Below, in pieces: positions 7,485 to 16,070 of a stretch of DNA of 64,000 nt. How positions within the stretch are numbered: the stretch's first letter is position 1; each line of letters opens with the position of its first letter. Below the pieces are notes generated by a model. The model was not told where the DNA came from. It did no database searches and saw only the letters and a program-made list of their open reading frames with translations. Source of the DNA: Aureispira sp. CCB-QB1 (lineage in GTDB: Bacteria; Bacteroidota; Bacteroidia; Chitinophagales; Saprospiraceae); assembly GCF_000724545.1 (NCBI RefSeq), contig NZ_JHBV01000030.1, positions 248,001 to 312,000 of the forward strand, written 5' to 3'. Both the position numbers and the translations under genes were made by a program.

Positions 7485-10400
7485 TTATTTAACAGGAGGT
7501 TTTGGAGGACCTTGTTGTTGCGGAGCATAAGGTTGCAAACGCGCTAACATTTCCTTTTTGTAGGCTTCATCAGAAGTCAAACTGACAAACTGCATCAGCT
7601 GCTGAATCATTCCCAACATTTCGTTGCGTTCTCCTGCAAAAGCTTTTTGATCTGCCGCAGAAGTTAAACTATTGTAAAACGATAAACGGTCAATCAAGGC
7701 TTCTGCCAAAATATCCATATGCTGTTTAGCTTTTTCCTCTGTTGCTTCCGACTTTAATTCTACCAAATAGAAACGAATTCCTTGCAAGGACATTCTACTT
7801 TGTTCGTATGGGAAGTTCATATGTGGGAACGACTCAAAGAACTTGTCTACAGTCGCTTCTGCACGTTTCTTGTCTCCTTCTCTAATTAAAGCATCCGTCA
7901 AGCGAACAAATCCATACTGCAAGCTATGTACAGAAGGCATATAACTCTCATTGATAAAGAAGTCTTTCTTATCAAAGTTCCCCCACCTAAACTTACCTGG
8001 TTGCTCCTCTGTTCCTACCATATTCTCATACATTAAATCGGTATCGACTTTTCCCATCAAGATAGCGGTTGTTGATTGACTTGGAGTTCTATAAGGAACG
8101 ATACGTAAGGCCATTCCCTCTAACATCAAGTAATCTTTTAGTCCCATAATTTTTTCTGGGCGACAAGTCACCGCAAAATAAATAGGACGTTCCCAACCAC
8201 GTTGCGCATTGGTCGCAATAATATCCATCAAAGCAATCTCATCTTTCATCATAAACTGCCCTTCTTTCAATTTAAACTTGACAGCAGACAAGAGCATAGA
8301 ATCAGGAATACTCTCGTTGATAGCTCCATTTTTAATTGCTTTTTCCTTATCAACAGGAAGGTAGACATTTCTAGCAGGAATGTAACTAGCATACTGCTCT
8401 AGCATTTGTGGATTCATATTACTTGGCGTAGAACCTACAAATTTAATGACATCGTGCAAATTGATATAACGTTCTCCTTGTGTAATTTGGAAAGGCAAGT
8501 AATTTCTGAGTTTTCCTCTATAAGCTGCCTTAGGTATGGTCATTTCTATTTTTGGCGATTCGTTAATTTTACGACGCAACTGGTCGATATACCAGTCCAC
8601 AGCCAATAAACTAAAGTTGATGACACGAACATCAGGACGAATATTTTCGACCTCTTGAGCATACCACAATGGATAGGTATCGTTGTCTCCATAGGTAAAT
8701 ATAATGGCATTAGGCGCACAAGACTCCAAGAAGTTGATGGCATAATCTCTAGCACCATATTGGTCGGCACGAGAATGATCGTCCCAGTTTTCTGCTCCCA
8801 TAATAACAGGGGCTGTTAACACCAAAACAGTTGCCAAACCTGCTGCTCCTATTCCTGGTATTTTGTCTTTCAATAACTCATAAATGTATGGCACAGCCAT
8901 TCCCATCCACATACAGAAGGTAAAGATAGATCCCACAATTACATAATCACGCTCTCTAGGCTCTCTAGGCGGTTGGTTGGTAAAGACAATAATGGCAATT
9001 CCTGTCATTAAGAACAACACTCCCAAAGCGGCTGCTTCTCTTGAACGTTTTGAAGCATGAAAAATCAATCCAATTAAACCAAAAATAAATGGCAAAAAGT
9101 AATATGTATTTCTCGATTTATCTTCTTTGATGTATTTCGGCAAATTAGATTGGCTGTGCAAACGCATCGCATCAATAGGAGCTATACCCGACAACCAGTT
9201 TCCTCTAGTGACTTTACCGTCTGTTCCTTGCAACGCATTTTGTCGACCAATAAAGTTCCAAGCAAAATAACGTCCATACATATACCCTAATTGGTATTCA
9301 AAAAAGAAACCGATATTATTGGCCATGGTTGGTTTTCCTGAAGGACCAAGGCTCATCCATTTCATATATTCTCCTGCACGGTCAAAGTGTCCCAATCGAG
9401 GGAAAAACATCATGTCACTTGACTTATACCCTACATCTCTTTTTTCATCCACAATCTCATAAACCATTTTCCCATCTTTCTCTACTGGTCTCCAAACATC
9501 TTTATCCTTAGGATATTCACCACTGCGTTCAGATGCGAAATGAGGACCATAAATCAACGGACGAGTTCCATATTGTTCGCGATTTAAGTACGACAACATA
9601 CTATATGGGTCACTTGGATTATTCATATTAATAGCGGTCTCAGCATTGGCACGAACGACAACCATACCATAAGAAGAGAATCCAATCAATATCATAGCAA
9701 ACATCATTGTTCCTAAATGTAGGTAATAGTTCTTTTTTTGATGTGCGTAACGCAAAGTTGCTATAATACCTCCAACCAAAAGGATGATAAAGAACAAAAC
9801 ACCCATTCCCAAGCCTGTACCTAAGGTATTGACAAAGAAGAAATCAACAGCGGCAGCCATTTGAGGCAAACGAGGTATGATAAAATACTGTACGGCAACC
9901 AAGGCACCAAAACCTCCTATAAAGCCAATAATAGCCCCTTTCCAAGAGAAATTCGTGTCTCCATCTTCCAATTCTTTCTTTTTGAAATAGAATAAAACAC
10001 CCAAAAATGGAATGGCTAACAAACTCAGCAAATGCACTCCGATAGACAAGCCCATCATATAGGCTATAAAAATCAACCAGCGATCTGCTTTCGGATGGTC
10101 GGTAACATACCACTTAATAGCTGCCCACATAACCAAACCTGTAAAGCCAGAAGACATCGCATAGACCTCTCCTTCTACCGCAGAGAACCAAACAGAAGTG
10201 GCAAAAGTAGTTGCCAAACCAGCTACGACTCCAGACCCTAATATGGCTAAAGTCTCTCCTCCTTCTTGCGGAGCATCATAACGCCCTACCATTGCTAATT
10301 TGCTCAGCATAATGGTAGACCAACAGACAAACATAACTAAGAATGCCGTACAAAGTCCTGACATCACATTCAATGAATAAGCAATGGTTGAAGGATCGTC

Positions 10401-10616
10401 AGAAAATAACGTAGCTATCCATCCAAAAATGGATCCAATCATTAAGAATAAGGGTGCCCCTGGAGGATGCACAACTTCTAATTTATACGCTGCTGAGATA
10501 AACTCTCCACAATCCCACAAACTTGAGGTTGGTTCTGCCGTTAACATGTAAACTGTTGCCGCAACAGCAAACATCAACCATCCAGTAATAGTACTGAGTC
10601 TATTAAATGATTTCAT
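7485..10616 (-). CDS. DUF2723 family membrane protein (TMEM260-like)
   Basis: A 1043-residue protein of the DUF2723 family that is typical of Bacteroidota. The N-terminal half has about twelve membrane spans and the family signature WDCGEFISAAYKLEVVHPPGAP near residues 34-55. That acidic first loop (DCGEF) is also typical of GT-C glycosyltransferases. The soluble C-terminal half contains TYGDNDTYPLWYAQEV and helical repeat-like segments. The eukaryotic relative TMEM260 is an O-mannosyltransferase, so protein O-glycosylation at the envelope is a reasonable inference. The gene has its own promoter (10715-10746) and terminator, so it is monocistronic. The C-terminus ends in a Pro/Gln-rich tail. 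Confidence 0.85.
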   Translation of the reverse strand: MKSFNRLSTITGWLMFAVAATVYMLTAEPTSSLWDCGEFISAAYKLEVVHPPGAPLFLMIGSIFGWIATLFSDDPSTIAYSLNVMSGLCTAFLVMFVCWSTIMLSKLAMVGRYDAPQEGGETLAILGSGVVAGLATTFATSVWFSAVEGEVYAMSSGFTGLVMWAAIKWYVTDHPKADRWLIFIAYMMGLSIGVHLLSLLAIPFLGVLFYFKKKELEDGDTNFSWKGAIIGFIGGFGALVAVQYFIIPRLPQMAAAVDFFFVNTLGTGLGMGVLFFIILLVGGIIATLRYAHQKKNYYLHLGTMMFAMILIGFSSYGMVVVRANAETAINMNNPSDPYSMLSYLNREQYGTRPLIYGPHFASERSGEYPKDKDVWRPVEKDGKMVYEIVDEKRDVGYKSSDMMFFPRLGHFDRAGEYMKWMSLGPSGKPTMANNIGFFFEYQLGYMYGRYFAWNFIGRQNALQGTDGKVTRGNWLSGIAPIDAMRLHSQSNLPKYIKEDKSRNTYYFLPFIFGLIGLIFHASKRSREAAALGVLFLMTGIAIIVFTNQPPREPRERDYVIVGSIFTFCMWMGMAVPYIYELLKDKIPGIGAAGLATVLVLTAPVIMGAENWDDHSRADQYGARDYAINFLESCAPNAIIFTYGDNDTYPLWYAQEVENIRPDVRVINFSLLAVDWYIDQLRRKINESPKIEMTIPKAAYRGKLRNYLPFQITQGERYINLHDVIKFVGSTPSNMNPQMLEQYASYIPARNVYLPVDKEKAIKNGAINESIPDSMLLSAVKFKLKEGQFMMKDEIALMDIIATNAQRGWERPIYFAVTCRPEKIMGLKDYLMLEGMALRIVPYRTPSQSTTAILMGKVDTDLMYENMVGTEEQPGKFRWGNFDKKDFFINESYMPSVHSLQYGFVRLTDALIREGDKKRAEATVDKFFESFPHMNFPYEQSRMSLQGIRFYLVELKSEATEEKAKQHMDILAEALIDRLSFYNSLTSAADQKAFAGERNEMLGMIQQLMQFVSLTSDEAYKKEMLARLQPYAPQQQGPPKPPVK

Positions 10617-10714
10617 TCTTATTTTTTAAATTGTTGTGATGCTATATGATATGGTAAAATCAAATTTGGTCTAAAAATTTATCCTAAGTTTTTTAAACTC
10701 ATTTTTAGGACATA

Positions 10715-10746
10715 CAAAGGTAGAAATTCTATACTCTTATACAAAA
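10715..10746 (-). promoter_or_regulatory. Bacteroidota-type promoter for the DUF2723 gene
   Basis: On the minus strand TTTTG (10746-10742) and TACCTTTG (10722-10715) are separated by 19 bases, matching the Bacteroidota -33/-7 consensus (TTG...TAnnTTTG) in both sequence and spacing. The leader would be about 90 bases. The gap 10617-10944 holds this promoter and otherwise nothing I can support. Confidence 0.65.
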
Positions 10747-10944
10747 GATAGCCTTTGTTTTATCTTAGTCGATTCTAAGTTTTATTGGTTTAATCACAAA
10801 GTAGGAATTTTATTTCTTCTTAAAAAAAGATGTTTGATTCTAATTTTAACATTTAACGGGACATTAAACTATTTTTATCGACTTTAAAGTTTTTTTTAGA
10901 AAATGTTAGCTATGTTGTCCCTTAGATATAGCCTACAATCGTTG

Positions 10945-11649
10945 TTAACCATCTGTATTAGCCAATAATATATCTTGAAAATAAAACCCTGTATCATACT
11001 CTAGCGTCTCTTTTCCATTAGAATAATCTTTATAAACTACTTCTCCTAATTGTATTGGAACAGGTCGTTTGAAAATAGGTCCATCATATACAAAGCTATG
11101 AAACTCTCCATTCTCACCACAAATATCAACATTGGGCGGCAGGTCATTGATAAAATCCATATCTAGTCTTCTTCCCACAAAACTCTTGTCCAAGTACCTA
11201 GCATTGACACAAACAACAATTGCTTTGAAGCCAAGGCTAATAAATTCTGTTAGAATTGCTTCTACAGGCAATTGCCACAGTGGAAAAAAAGCCTTGACAC
11301 CTACTTTTTGGAGTTGCACTTCTCGATACGTCTTTAAATCCTCCAAATGAATGTCCCCAAATATAGAATGAGTCACGCCTGCGGTTTTAAAAACATTCAT
11401 TTTAGTTTGCATCAACTCATTGTAAACCTCCATCGTATCCGAAGGAGGTAATTCTAACTTATACAAGGGAAGCTCTAAAGCTGCTGCTTGGGCATCTAGC
11501 AATTCCTCTCGAATGCCATGCATGGTTATTCGACGCAACTGATGACTTATGGTTGTAAATAAACCGTGTAGAGGAATGCCTCCTGCCAATGTTTTGTAGA
11601 GTGCTAAGGTAGAATCTTTTCCACCACTCCAATTCATAATTGCTCGCAT
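10945..11649 (-). CDS. Dph6-like PP-loop ATP pyrophosphatase (diphthine-ammonia ligase family)
   Basis: A 234-residue member of the adenine nucleotide alpha-hydrolase superfamily. The PP-loop SGGKDSTLALYK lies at residues 8-19, and the C-terminal family signature CGENGEFHSFVYDGPIF at about 185-201. In archaea and eukaryotes the family amidates diphthine on elongation factor 2. Bacteria lack diphthamide, so the substrate here is unknown and the name only marks homology. The start at 11649 gives MRAIMNWSGGKDS; a Met four residues later is an alternative. It lies 73 bases downstream of the UbiA-family gene and may share its transcript. Confidence 0.85.
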   Translation of the reverse strand: MRAIMNWSGGKDSTLALYKTLAGGIPLHGLFTTISHQLRRITMHGIREELLDAQAAALELPLYKLELPPSDTMEVYNELMQTKMNVFKTAGVTHSIFGDIHLEDLKTYREVQLQKVGVKAFFPLWQLPVEAILTEFISLGFKAIVVCVNARYLDKSFVGRRLDMDFINDLPPNVDICGENGEFHSFVYDGPIFKRPVPIQLGEVVYKDYSNGKETLEYDTGFYFQDILLANTDG

Positions 11650-11722
11650 CTTTTCTGCCTTTATGTTTTATGATTCGTTTTTTAGGGCAATTTTTGTGTA
11701 GAAATGGATGTTGGCTCTAGGC

Positions 11723-12595
11723 TTAAAAAGCCGTTTGTAACAAACAGCCCGACCACCAAACATAGGCCATACTAAATATAGCAACTATATTGGACATCAA
11801 TGCAAATAATTTCATCTCCCAAACGGAGTAAGTTTTGTCTTTATATAAAAGAAAAACATCCAACAGCAACCACATTAAGCCCATTGCCAATATTCCTCCA
11901 AAAATATATTCTTGATAAACAACTAACAGCAAAATAACTTCTAACAATACAATAGTTATAATAAGTAATTTTGTGTTTCGAACGCCTAAAATTGTTCCCG
12001 TTGTTTTTCGTCCAGTTTTTTTATCAGGCTCAATATCCATTACTTCTCCCATCATATGAGATTGTATTGCAAATAGAAATAAATAGACATAGGTTTGCCA
12101 AGGCAAACCCTCTAAATTATTGATCCATATACTCAAAGGAACTACTAATAAATATCCCACTTGACACAACAATTCTAAAGGAGGATGGCTCCTCAAACCT
12201 TTTTCTGGCAGGTTGTACAAACCATTTATTACAATAAACAGGACTAAAAATAACCCAACCTCCCAACCTCCTATACCAATCAATACAGGAAAAAATAGGA
12301 GCTGACTAATTGCAATCGCTTGCCACAAAACGTCTAAATCTTTCTTTGTCCCCCTAGCACCAAACCAAAAACTATCTTTTCTAGGGTTTAAAGCATCTGT
12401 CTCATAATCAACAATGTCATTCCAACCATACACCAGAAAATTGAGCGGAAAGCAGACATAAAAAAGCCCGTACCAAAATTCCCAAGTGCTTACGATTGTA
12501 CTCATTTGACTCGTTGGCAACAAATACAACCAAAGTGTTGCAAACCAAAGACCAGGACGGGATACCTTTAAGTAAAATAAGAGTTGTTTTAACAT
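11723..12595 (-). CDS. UbiA family prenyltransferase
   Basis: A 290-residue integral membrane protein with about eight hydrophobic segments. The first polyprenyl-diphosphate/Mg binding motif NDIVDYETD is at residues 59-67, and the second, MDIEPDKKTGRKT, at about 189-201, spaced as in UbiA enzymes. These transfer isoprenoid chains to aromatic or lipid acceptors (quinones, haem O, archaeal-type lipids, carotenoid-related molecules). The acceptor cannot be read from the sequence; the length and the FWFGARG stretch after motif one resemble uncharacterised UbiA homologues of Bacteroidota. It sits between dnaA and the PP-loop ligase on the same strand, about 270 bases after dnaA. Confidence 0.85.
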   Translation of the reverse strand: MLKQLLFYLKVSRPGLWFATLWLYLLPTSQMSTIVSTWEFWYGLFYVCFPLNFLVYGWNDIVDYETDALNPRKDSFWFGARGTKKDLDVLWQAIAISQLLFFPVLIGIGGWEVGLFLVLFIVINGLYNLPEKGLRSHPPLELLCQVGYLLVVPLSIWINNLEGLPWQTYVYLFLFAIQSHMMGEVMDIEPDKKTGRKTTGTILGVRNTKLLIITIVLLEVILLLVVYQEYIFGGILAMGLMWLLLDVFLLYKDKTYSVWEMKLFALMSNIVAIFSMAYVWWSGCLLQTAF

Positions 12596-12742
12596 ACTAG
12601 AGGATTAGAAGATCGATAGTATAGATGCCACTTAAACAAATTCAATTCATTTAAAAATAAGCAAATTCTTTGTAAATCGTAATCCATCAATCATTCGTAG
12701 CATTACTCCTTACCCCTTCCTCATTTCAGCAAACCATTCCTT

Positions 12743-12807
12743 CTAAAAAAACGAAAGATTTGAAAATTAAAATAATGAATCACATTAAATTTTTAATTTT
12801 CAAATCT
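12743..12807 (-). terminator. dnaA: Rho-independent terminator after dnaA
   Basis: Perfect 17-bp stem (12756-12772 with 12791-12807) around an 18-base loop, followed on the minus strand by TTCG and seven T residues. It lies about 55 bases after the dnaA stop at 12863. The arm begins with AGATTTGAAAATT, shared with the terminator at 8-89. Nothing else is apparent in the gap 12596-12862. Confidence 0.8.
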
Positions 12808-12862
12808 CTCTATTGATGAACTTAATAACTACTAAATAGTACCACTTATTTCCTTGTCTACA

Positions 12863-14272
12863 CTACAAGCCTGTTGATTTTAAGCGTTTTGAGATATCAG
12901 ATACTTCACTTTTGAAACGTGTATCGTTTTCCAATAAAGATTCGATAGAACGGCAAGCATGTATTACAGTACTGTGATCTCGTCCTCCAAAAGCATTTCC
13001 AATGTGTTTCAAAGACTTATTGCTCAATTGTTTTGCCAAATACATAGACAACTGTCTGGCTCGAACAACAAAGCGTTTTCTTGTTTTTTCTTTTAATTTT
13101 TCAACAGGCAAATCGTAGTGTTCGGCTACAATTTTTTGAATTAATTCAACCGTAACCTCACTGGATATGTTGTCAACAAATTTACTAATCACTTCTTTTG
13201 CCAGATCAATATCAATATCTCGTTGGTTTAAAGCAGCCTGAGCAATAATAGAAATTAATACCCCTTCCATTTCACGAACATTTGTCCGCACGTTGTACGA
13301 TATAAATTCGAGTACATTAGGAGGCAAATCAACTCCATCGTTATCCATTTTCATTTGGATGATTGCCATACGAGTTTCTAAGGAAGGAATTTGCAAATCC
13401 GCAGACAACCCCCATTTAAATCTAGAAATTAAACGTTCTTCGATGCCTGCCATTTCTTTTGGTGGGCGATCGGAAGTCAAAATCAACTGCTTGCCTCCTT
13501 GATGCAAGTGATTAAAAATAGAGAAGAAAATATCCTGTGTTTTTTGTTTGTTTTCCAAAAACTGAATATCATCTACGATCAACAAATCGACCATTTGATA
13601 GAACTTCACAAAATCACTAATGGCGTTGTTTCGAAGTGCTTCAATAAATTGATTGGTAAATCGCTCTGAAGAAACGTACAACACTGCTTTTTCTGGAAAT
13701 TGTGTCGCAACCTCATTGCCAATTGCATGTGCCAGATGTGTTTTTCCTAGACCTACATCGCCAAAAATCATCAAAGGATTAAAGGCGGTTTTTCCTGGAC
13801 GCTTGGCAATCGCTAAGCCTGCGGAACGTGCCAAGCGGTTGCAGTCGCCTTCAATAAAATGCTCAAAGGTGTAGTTAGGATTCAGTTGAGAATCTATTTT
13901 TAACTTTTGGATACCAGGTATTACAAAAGGATTTTTAATTTTTCCACCTTTCAAACCACTCTTAGAAGCATTTGCCTCTAGATTTTCTTTCTTAAAAGAG
14001 GGTGTTTTAGGTATGTTTGTTTTTTTAGGAATCAAATACTCCAATTGAGCATCTGCTCCAATTTCTACTTGAATCGCTTCTTTTAAGACAACAACATAGT
14101 GTTCTTCTAGCCATTCATAGAAAAATTTATTTGGAACTTGTATTGTTAAAACTGAACCGTCTAGGCGCAACGGTCTAATTGGCTCAAACCAAGTAGAGAA
14201 ACTTTGTGCGTTAACACTTTCCTTTATTTTTGCTAAACAATTTTGCCAAACTTGGACATGATCTGCACTCAT
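12863..14272 (-). CDS. dnaA: Chromosomal replication initiator protein DnaA
   Basis: A full-length 469-residue DnaA. Domain I covers residues 1-85 (WFEPIRPLRLDG), followed by a linker of about 50 residues. The AAA+ domain carries Walker A GDVGLGKTHLAHAIG near residue 171, Walker B LLIVDDIQFL near 230, and sensor/arginine-finger segments. The C-terminal DNA-binding domain has the DnaA signature GRDHSTVIHACRSI near residues 429-442. It recognises DnaA boxes and opens oriC for replication initiation. The ATG at 14272 gives the usual N-terminus. No dnaN, recF or gyrB follows; instead a UbiA gene does, which is common in Bacteroidota. The 720-base upstream region contains one DnaA-box-like site and A-tracts. 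Confidence 0.97.
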   Translation of the reverse strand: MSADHVQVWQNCLAKIKESVNAQSFSTWFEPIRPLRLDGSVLTIQVPNKFFYEWLEEHYVVVLKEAIQVEIGADAQLEYLIPKKTNIPKTPSFKKENLEANASKSGLKGGKIKNPFVIPGIQKLKIDSQLNPNYTFEHFIEGDCNRLARSAGLAIAKRPGKTAFNPLMIFGDVGLGKTHLAHAIGNEVATQFPEKAVLYVSSERFTNQFIEALRNNAISDFVKFYQMVDLLIVDDIQFLENKQKTQDIFFSIFNHLHQGGKQLILTSDRPPKEMAGIEERLISRFKWGLSADLQIPSLETRMAIIQMKMDNDGVDLPPNVLEFISYNVRTNVREMEGVLISIIAQAALNQRDIDIDLAKEVISKFVDNISSEVTVELIQKIVAEHYDLPVEKLKEKTRKRFVVRARQLSMYLAKQLSNKSLKHIGNAFGGRDHSTVIHACRSIESLLENDTRFKSEVSDISKRLKSTGL

Positions 14273-14568
14273 AATGGCTTTATTATAATATAGGGTTATT
14301 CTTACTGAATAATACGGACTTGAAAATTTGATTTGGTTATTTGAGCCAACGCTAAGAACTACAATAATTCATGCAAAAATGGCGATTGTCTGAAGCCGTC
14401 AAAAGTCATTATTCTTTTTGAATTTTTGGCTGACAAAATCTTACACAGACTATTACAAATTAATAGTGTTTTAATGGGAATCTCCTATAGTATAAATATT
14501 TTCTGTATATTTCAAATTATGCTTGTTTTTGATACATTTTTAATCAAATAAGCAAAAAATGAAGCTTG

Positions 14569-14577
14569 TTTTCCACA
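14569..14577 (+). promoter_or_regulatory. Single DnaA-box-like sequence upstream of dnaA
   Basis: TTTTCCACA fits the relaxed DnaA box TTWTNCACA. It lies in the 720-base gap 14273-14993 about 300 bases upstream of dnaA, just before a row of A-tracts (14620-14705). One match is weak evidence; it could serve dnaA autoregulation or be chance. No other feature is supportable in this gap. Confidence 0.3.
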
Positions 14578-14993
14578 AAAAGTTCCTAAACTAATTAGAG
14601 AAGTTTGGCTAAGGTCGTTAAAAAAAATGGGAATGGAAAAAAAAAAGGAATTTCAATTGACAAAAAAAAGAACTATTTATTTACCAAAAAAAAAAGCAAA
14701 AAAAATCTTTTTTTTTAACCCTACTTAAGACAACATAAATTACTTATTACAAACACCTTACTTGCAACATAAGCAAATAATTTACACCTTATAACACTAA
14801 ATAAAAGTATTTAAATAGGAAGTTTTTAATTTTTGGAACTTGAATCTTTTTTCTTCACGACAACATCTCTACAAAAAATCATGCCTACTTTGAATGAAAG
14901 TACTTTTTTACACACTTTAAAGCCTAACTCTGCTCATTCTTTTCTTTCCAAATTGACCAAAACAACTAATAGAAATCCTGACGAACAATTCAA

Positions 14994-15932
14994 TTATCCA
15001 ATCGATTGATTTTTACATTGAATGCATTTGTCTTGGCAATTCCGCTCAAAATAAACGTCCAATCGCCCTAAAACCATTCCTGCCCACCCTACTTGGGTAA
15101 TCAAAGTTTCTTTGTTATCCACCGTTATAATCGTAGGTTTATCTAAAAAAGTATGGGTATGTCCTCCTATGATCAAATCAATATTTTGAGTACTAGTTGC
15201 CAGTACTACATCTGAAACTTTGTTGGTTTTATACATATACCCCAAGTGCGACAAGCAAATTACATAATCACACTTTTCTTCATTTTTTAAAATGTTAGCA
15301 TAGTGGTTTGCCTTCTTTATGGGATCTGTATATCTAGTCTTTTTATACAATGGACTAGGTACCAATCCTTCTAGCTCTACACCAACTCCTAGTACACCAA
15401 CTTTTATAGGTCCTTTTTGAAAAATTTGGTAGGGCTTGGTATGCCCATTCATAATCGTGTCTGAAAAGTCGTAATTACAATTGACCAATGGAAAATTAGC
15501 TTGAGTAGTCAACTGTTTGTGCAAGCCATCAATTCCACCATCAAAATCGTGATTTCCTATTGTGCCAGCATCATAGCCCATTTTGCTCATCAATTTCATC
15601 TCCAACTCTCCGCCAAAATAATTGAAGTAAGGAGTGCCTTGAAACATATCTCCCGCATCCAATAGCAAAACATGTTCTTCTTCTTGGCGAATTTTATTAA
15701 TCAGTGCTGCTCGTTTGGCAATACCTCCACGTCCCTCATTCTTTCCTCCATCCATTGGAAAGGGTTCGATCCTGCTGTGTACATCATTTGTATGTAAAAT
15801 TGTCAATTTATGCAATCGCCCTTCTTCGCTGCTAAAAGATGCAGCCTTTAAAAAGCTAGGCATCATACTAGTGCTACCCGCTACAACTGCCAAAGAACCC
15901 AATTTTCCTAAAAATGATCGTCGATTATACAT
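14994..15932 (-). CDS. Tat-exported metallophosphatase, 5'-nucleotidase N-terminal domain
   Basis: A 312-residue exported calcineurin-like phosphoesterase. The N-terminus carries a twin-arginine signal (NRRSFLGKLGSLAVVAG). The metallophosphatase motifs follow in order: HTNDVHSR (about 49-56), DAGDMFQGTPYFNYF (about 97-111), GNHDFDGG (about 131-138), SHLGYM and GGHTHTFLD (about 266-274). These bind the two metal ions. The separate C-terminal nucleotide-binding domain of full 5'-nucleotidases (UshA type) is absent. In Bacteroidota that domain is often a second gene, but none is adjacent here. The substrate is therefore probably a nucleotide or related phosphoester, not proven. It ends with a Cys-rich tail (CQDKCIQC) of unknown meaning. 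Confidence 0.85.
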   Translation of the reverse strand: MYNRRSFLGKLGSLAVVAGSTSMMPSFLKAASFSSEEGRLHKLTILHTNDVHSRIEPFPMDGGKNEGRGGIAKRAALINKIRQEEEHVLLLDAGDMFQGTPYFNYFGGELEMKLMSKMGYDAGTIGNHDFDGGIDGLHKQLTTQANFPLVNCNYDFSDTIMNGHTKPYQIFQKGPIKVGVLGVGVELEGLVPSPLYKKTRYTDPIKKANHYANILKNEEKCDYVICLSHLGYMYKTNKVSDVVLATSTQNIDLIIGGHTHTFLDKPTIITVDNKETLITQVGWAGMVLGRLDVYFERNCQDKCIQCKNQSIG

Positions 15933-16070
15933 ATAATTCTTCTTGTTAGTACTTCGTTATCGCTTTGCTATTGCACACATCTTTGTATCAATTTTCCCAC
16001 GAAGCCTTGTCCTGTGTTACTAATATTATTTTAAACCTTCAAATACACTCAAAACTACAAATAAAAATGC

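Noticed and set aside
9844-10113. Long frames on other strands or frames inside the DUF2723, DnaA, HtpG and PorX genes
   Set aside because: They are shadows of strongly supported genes.
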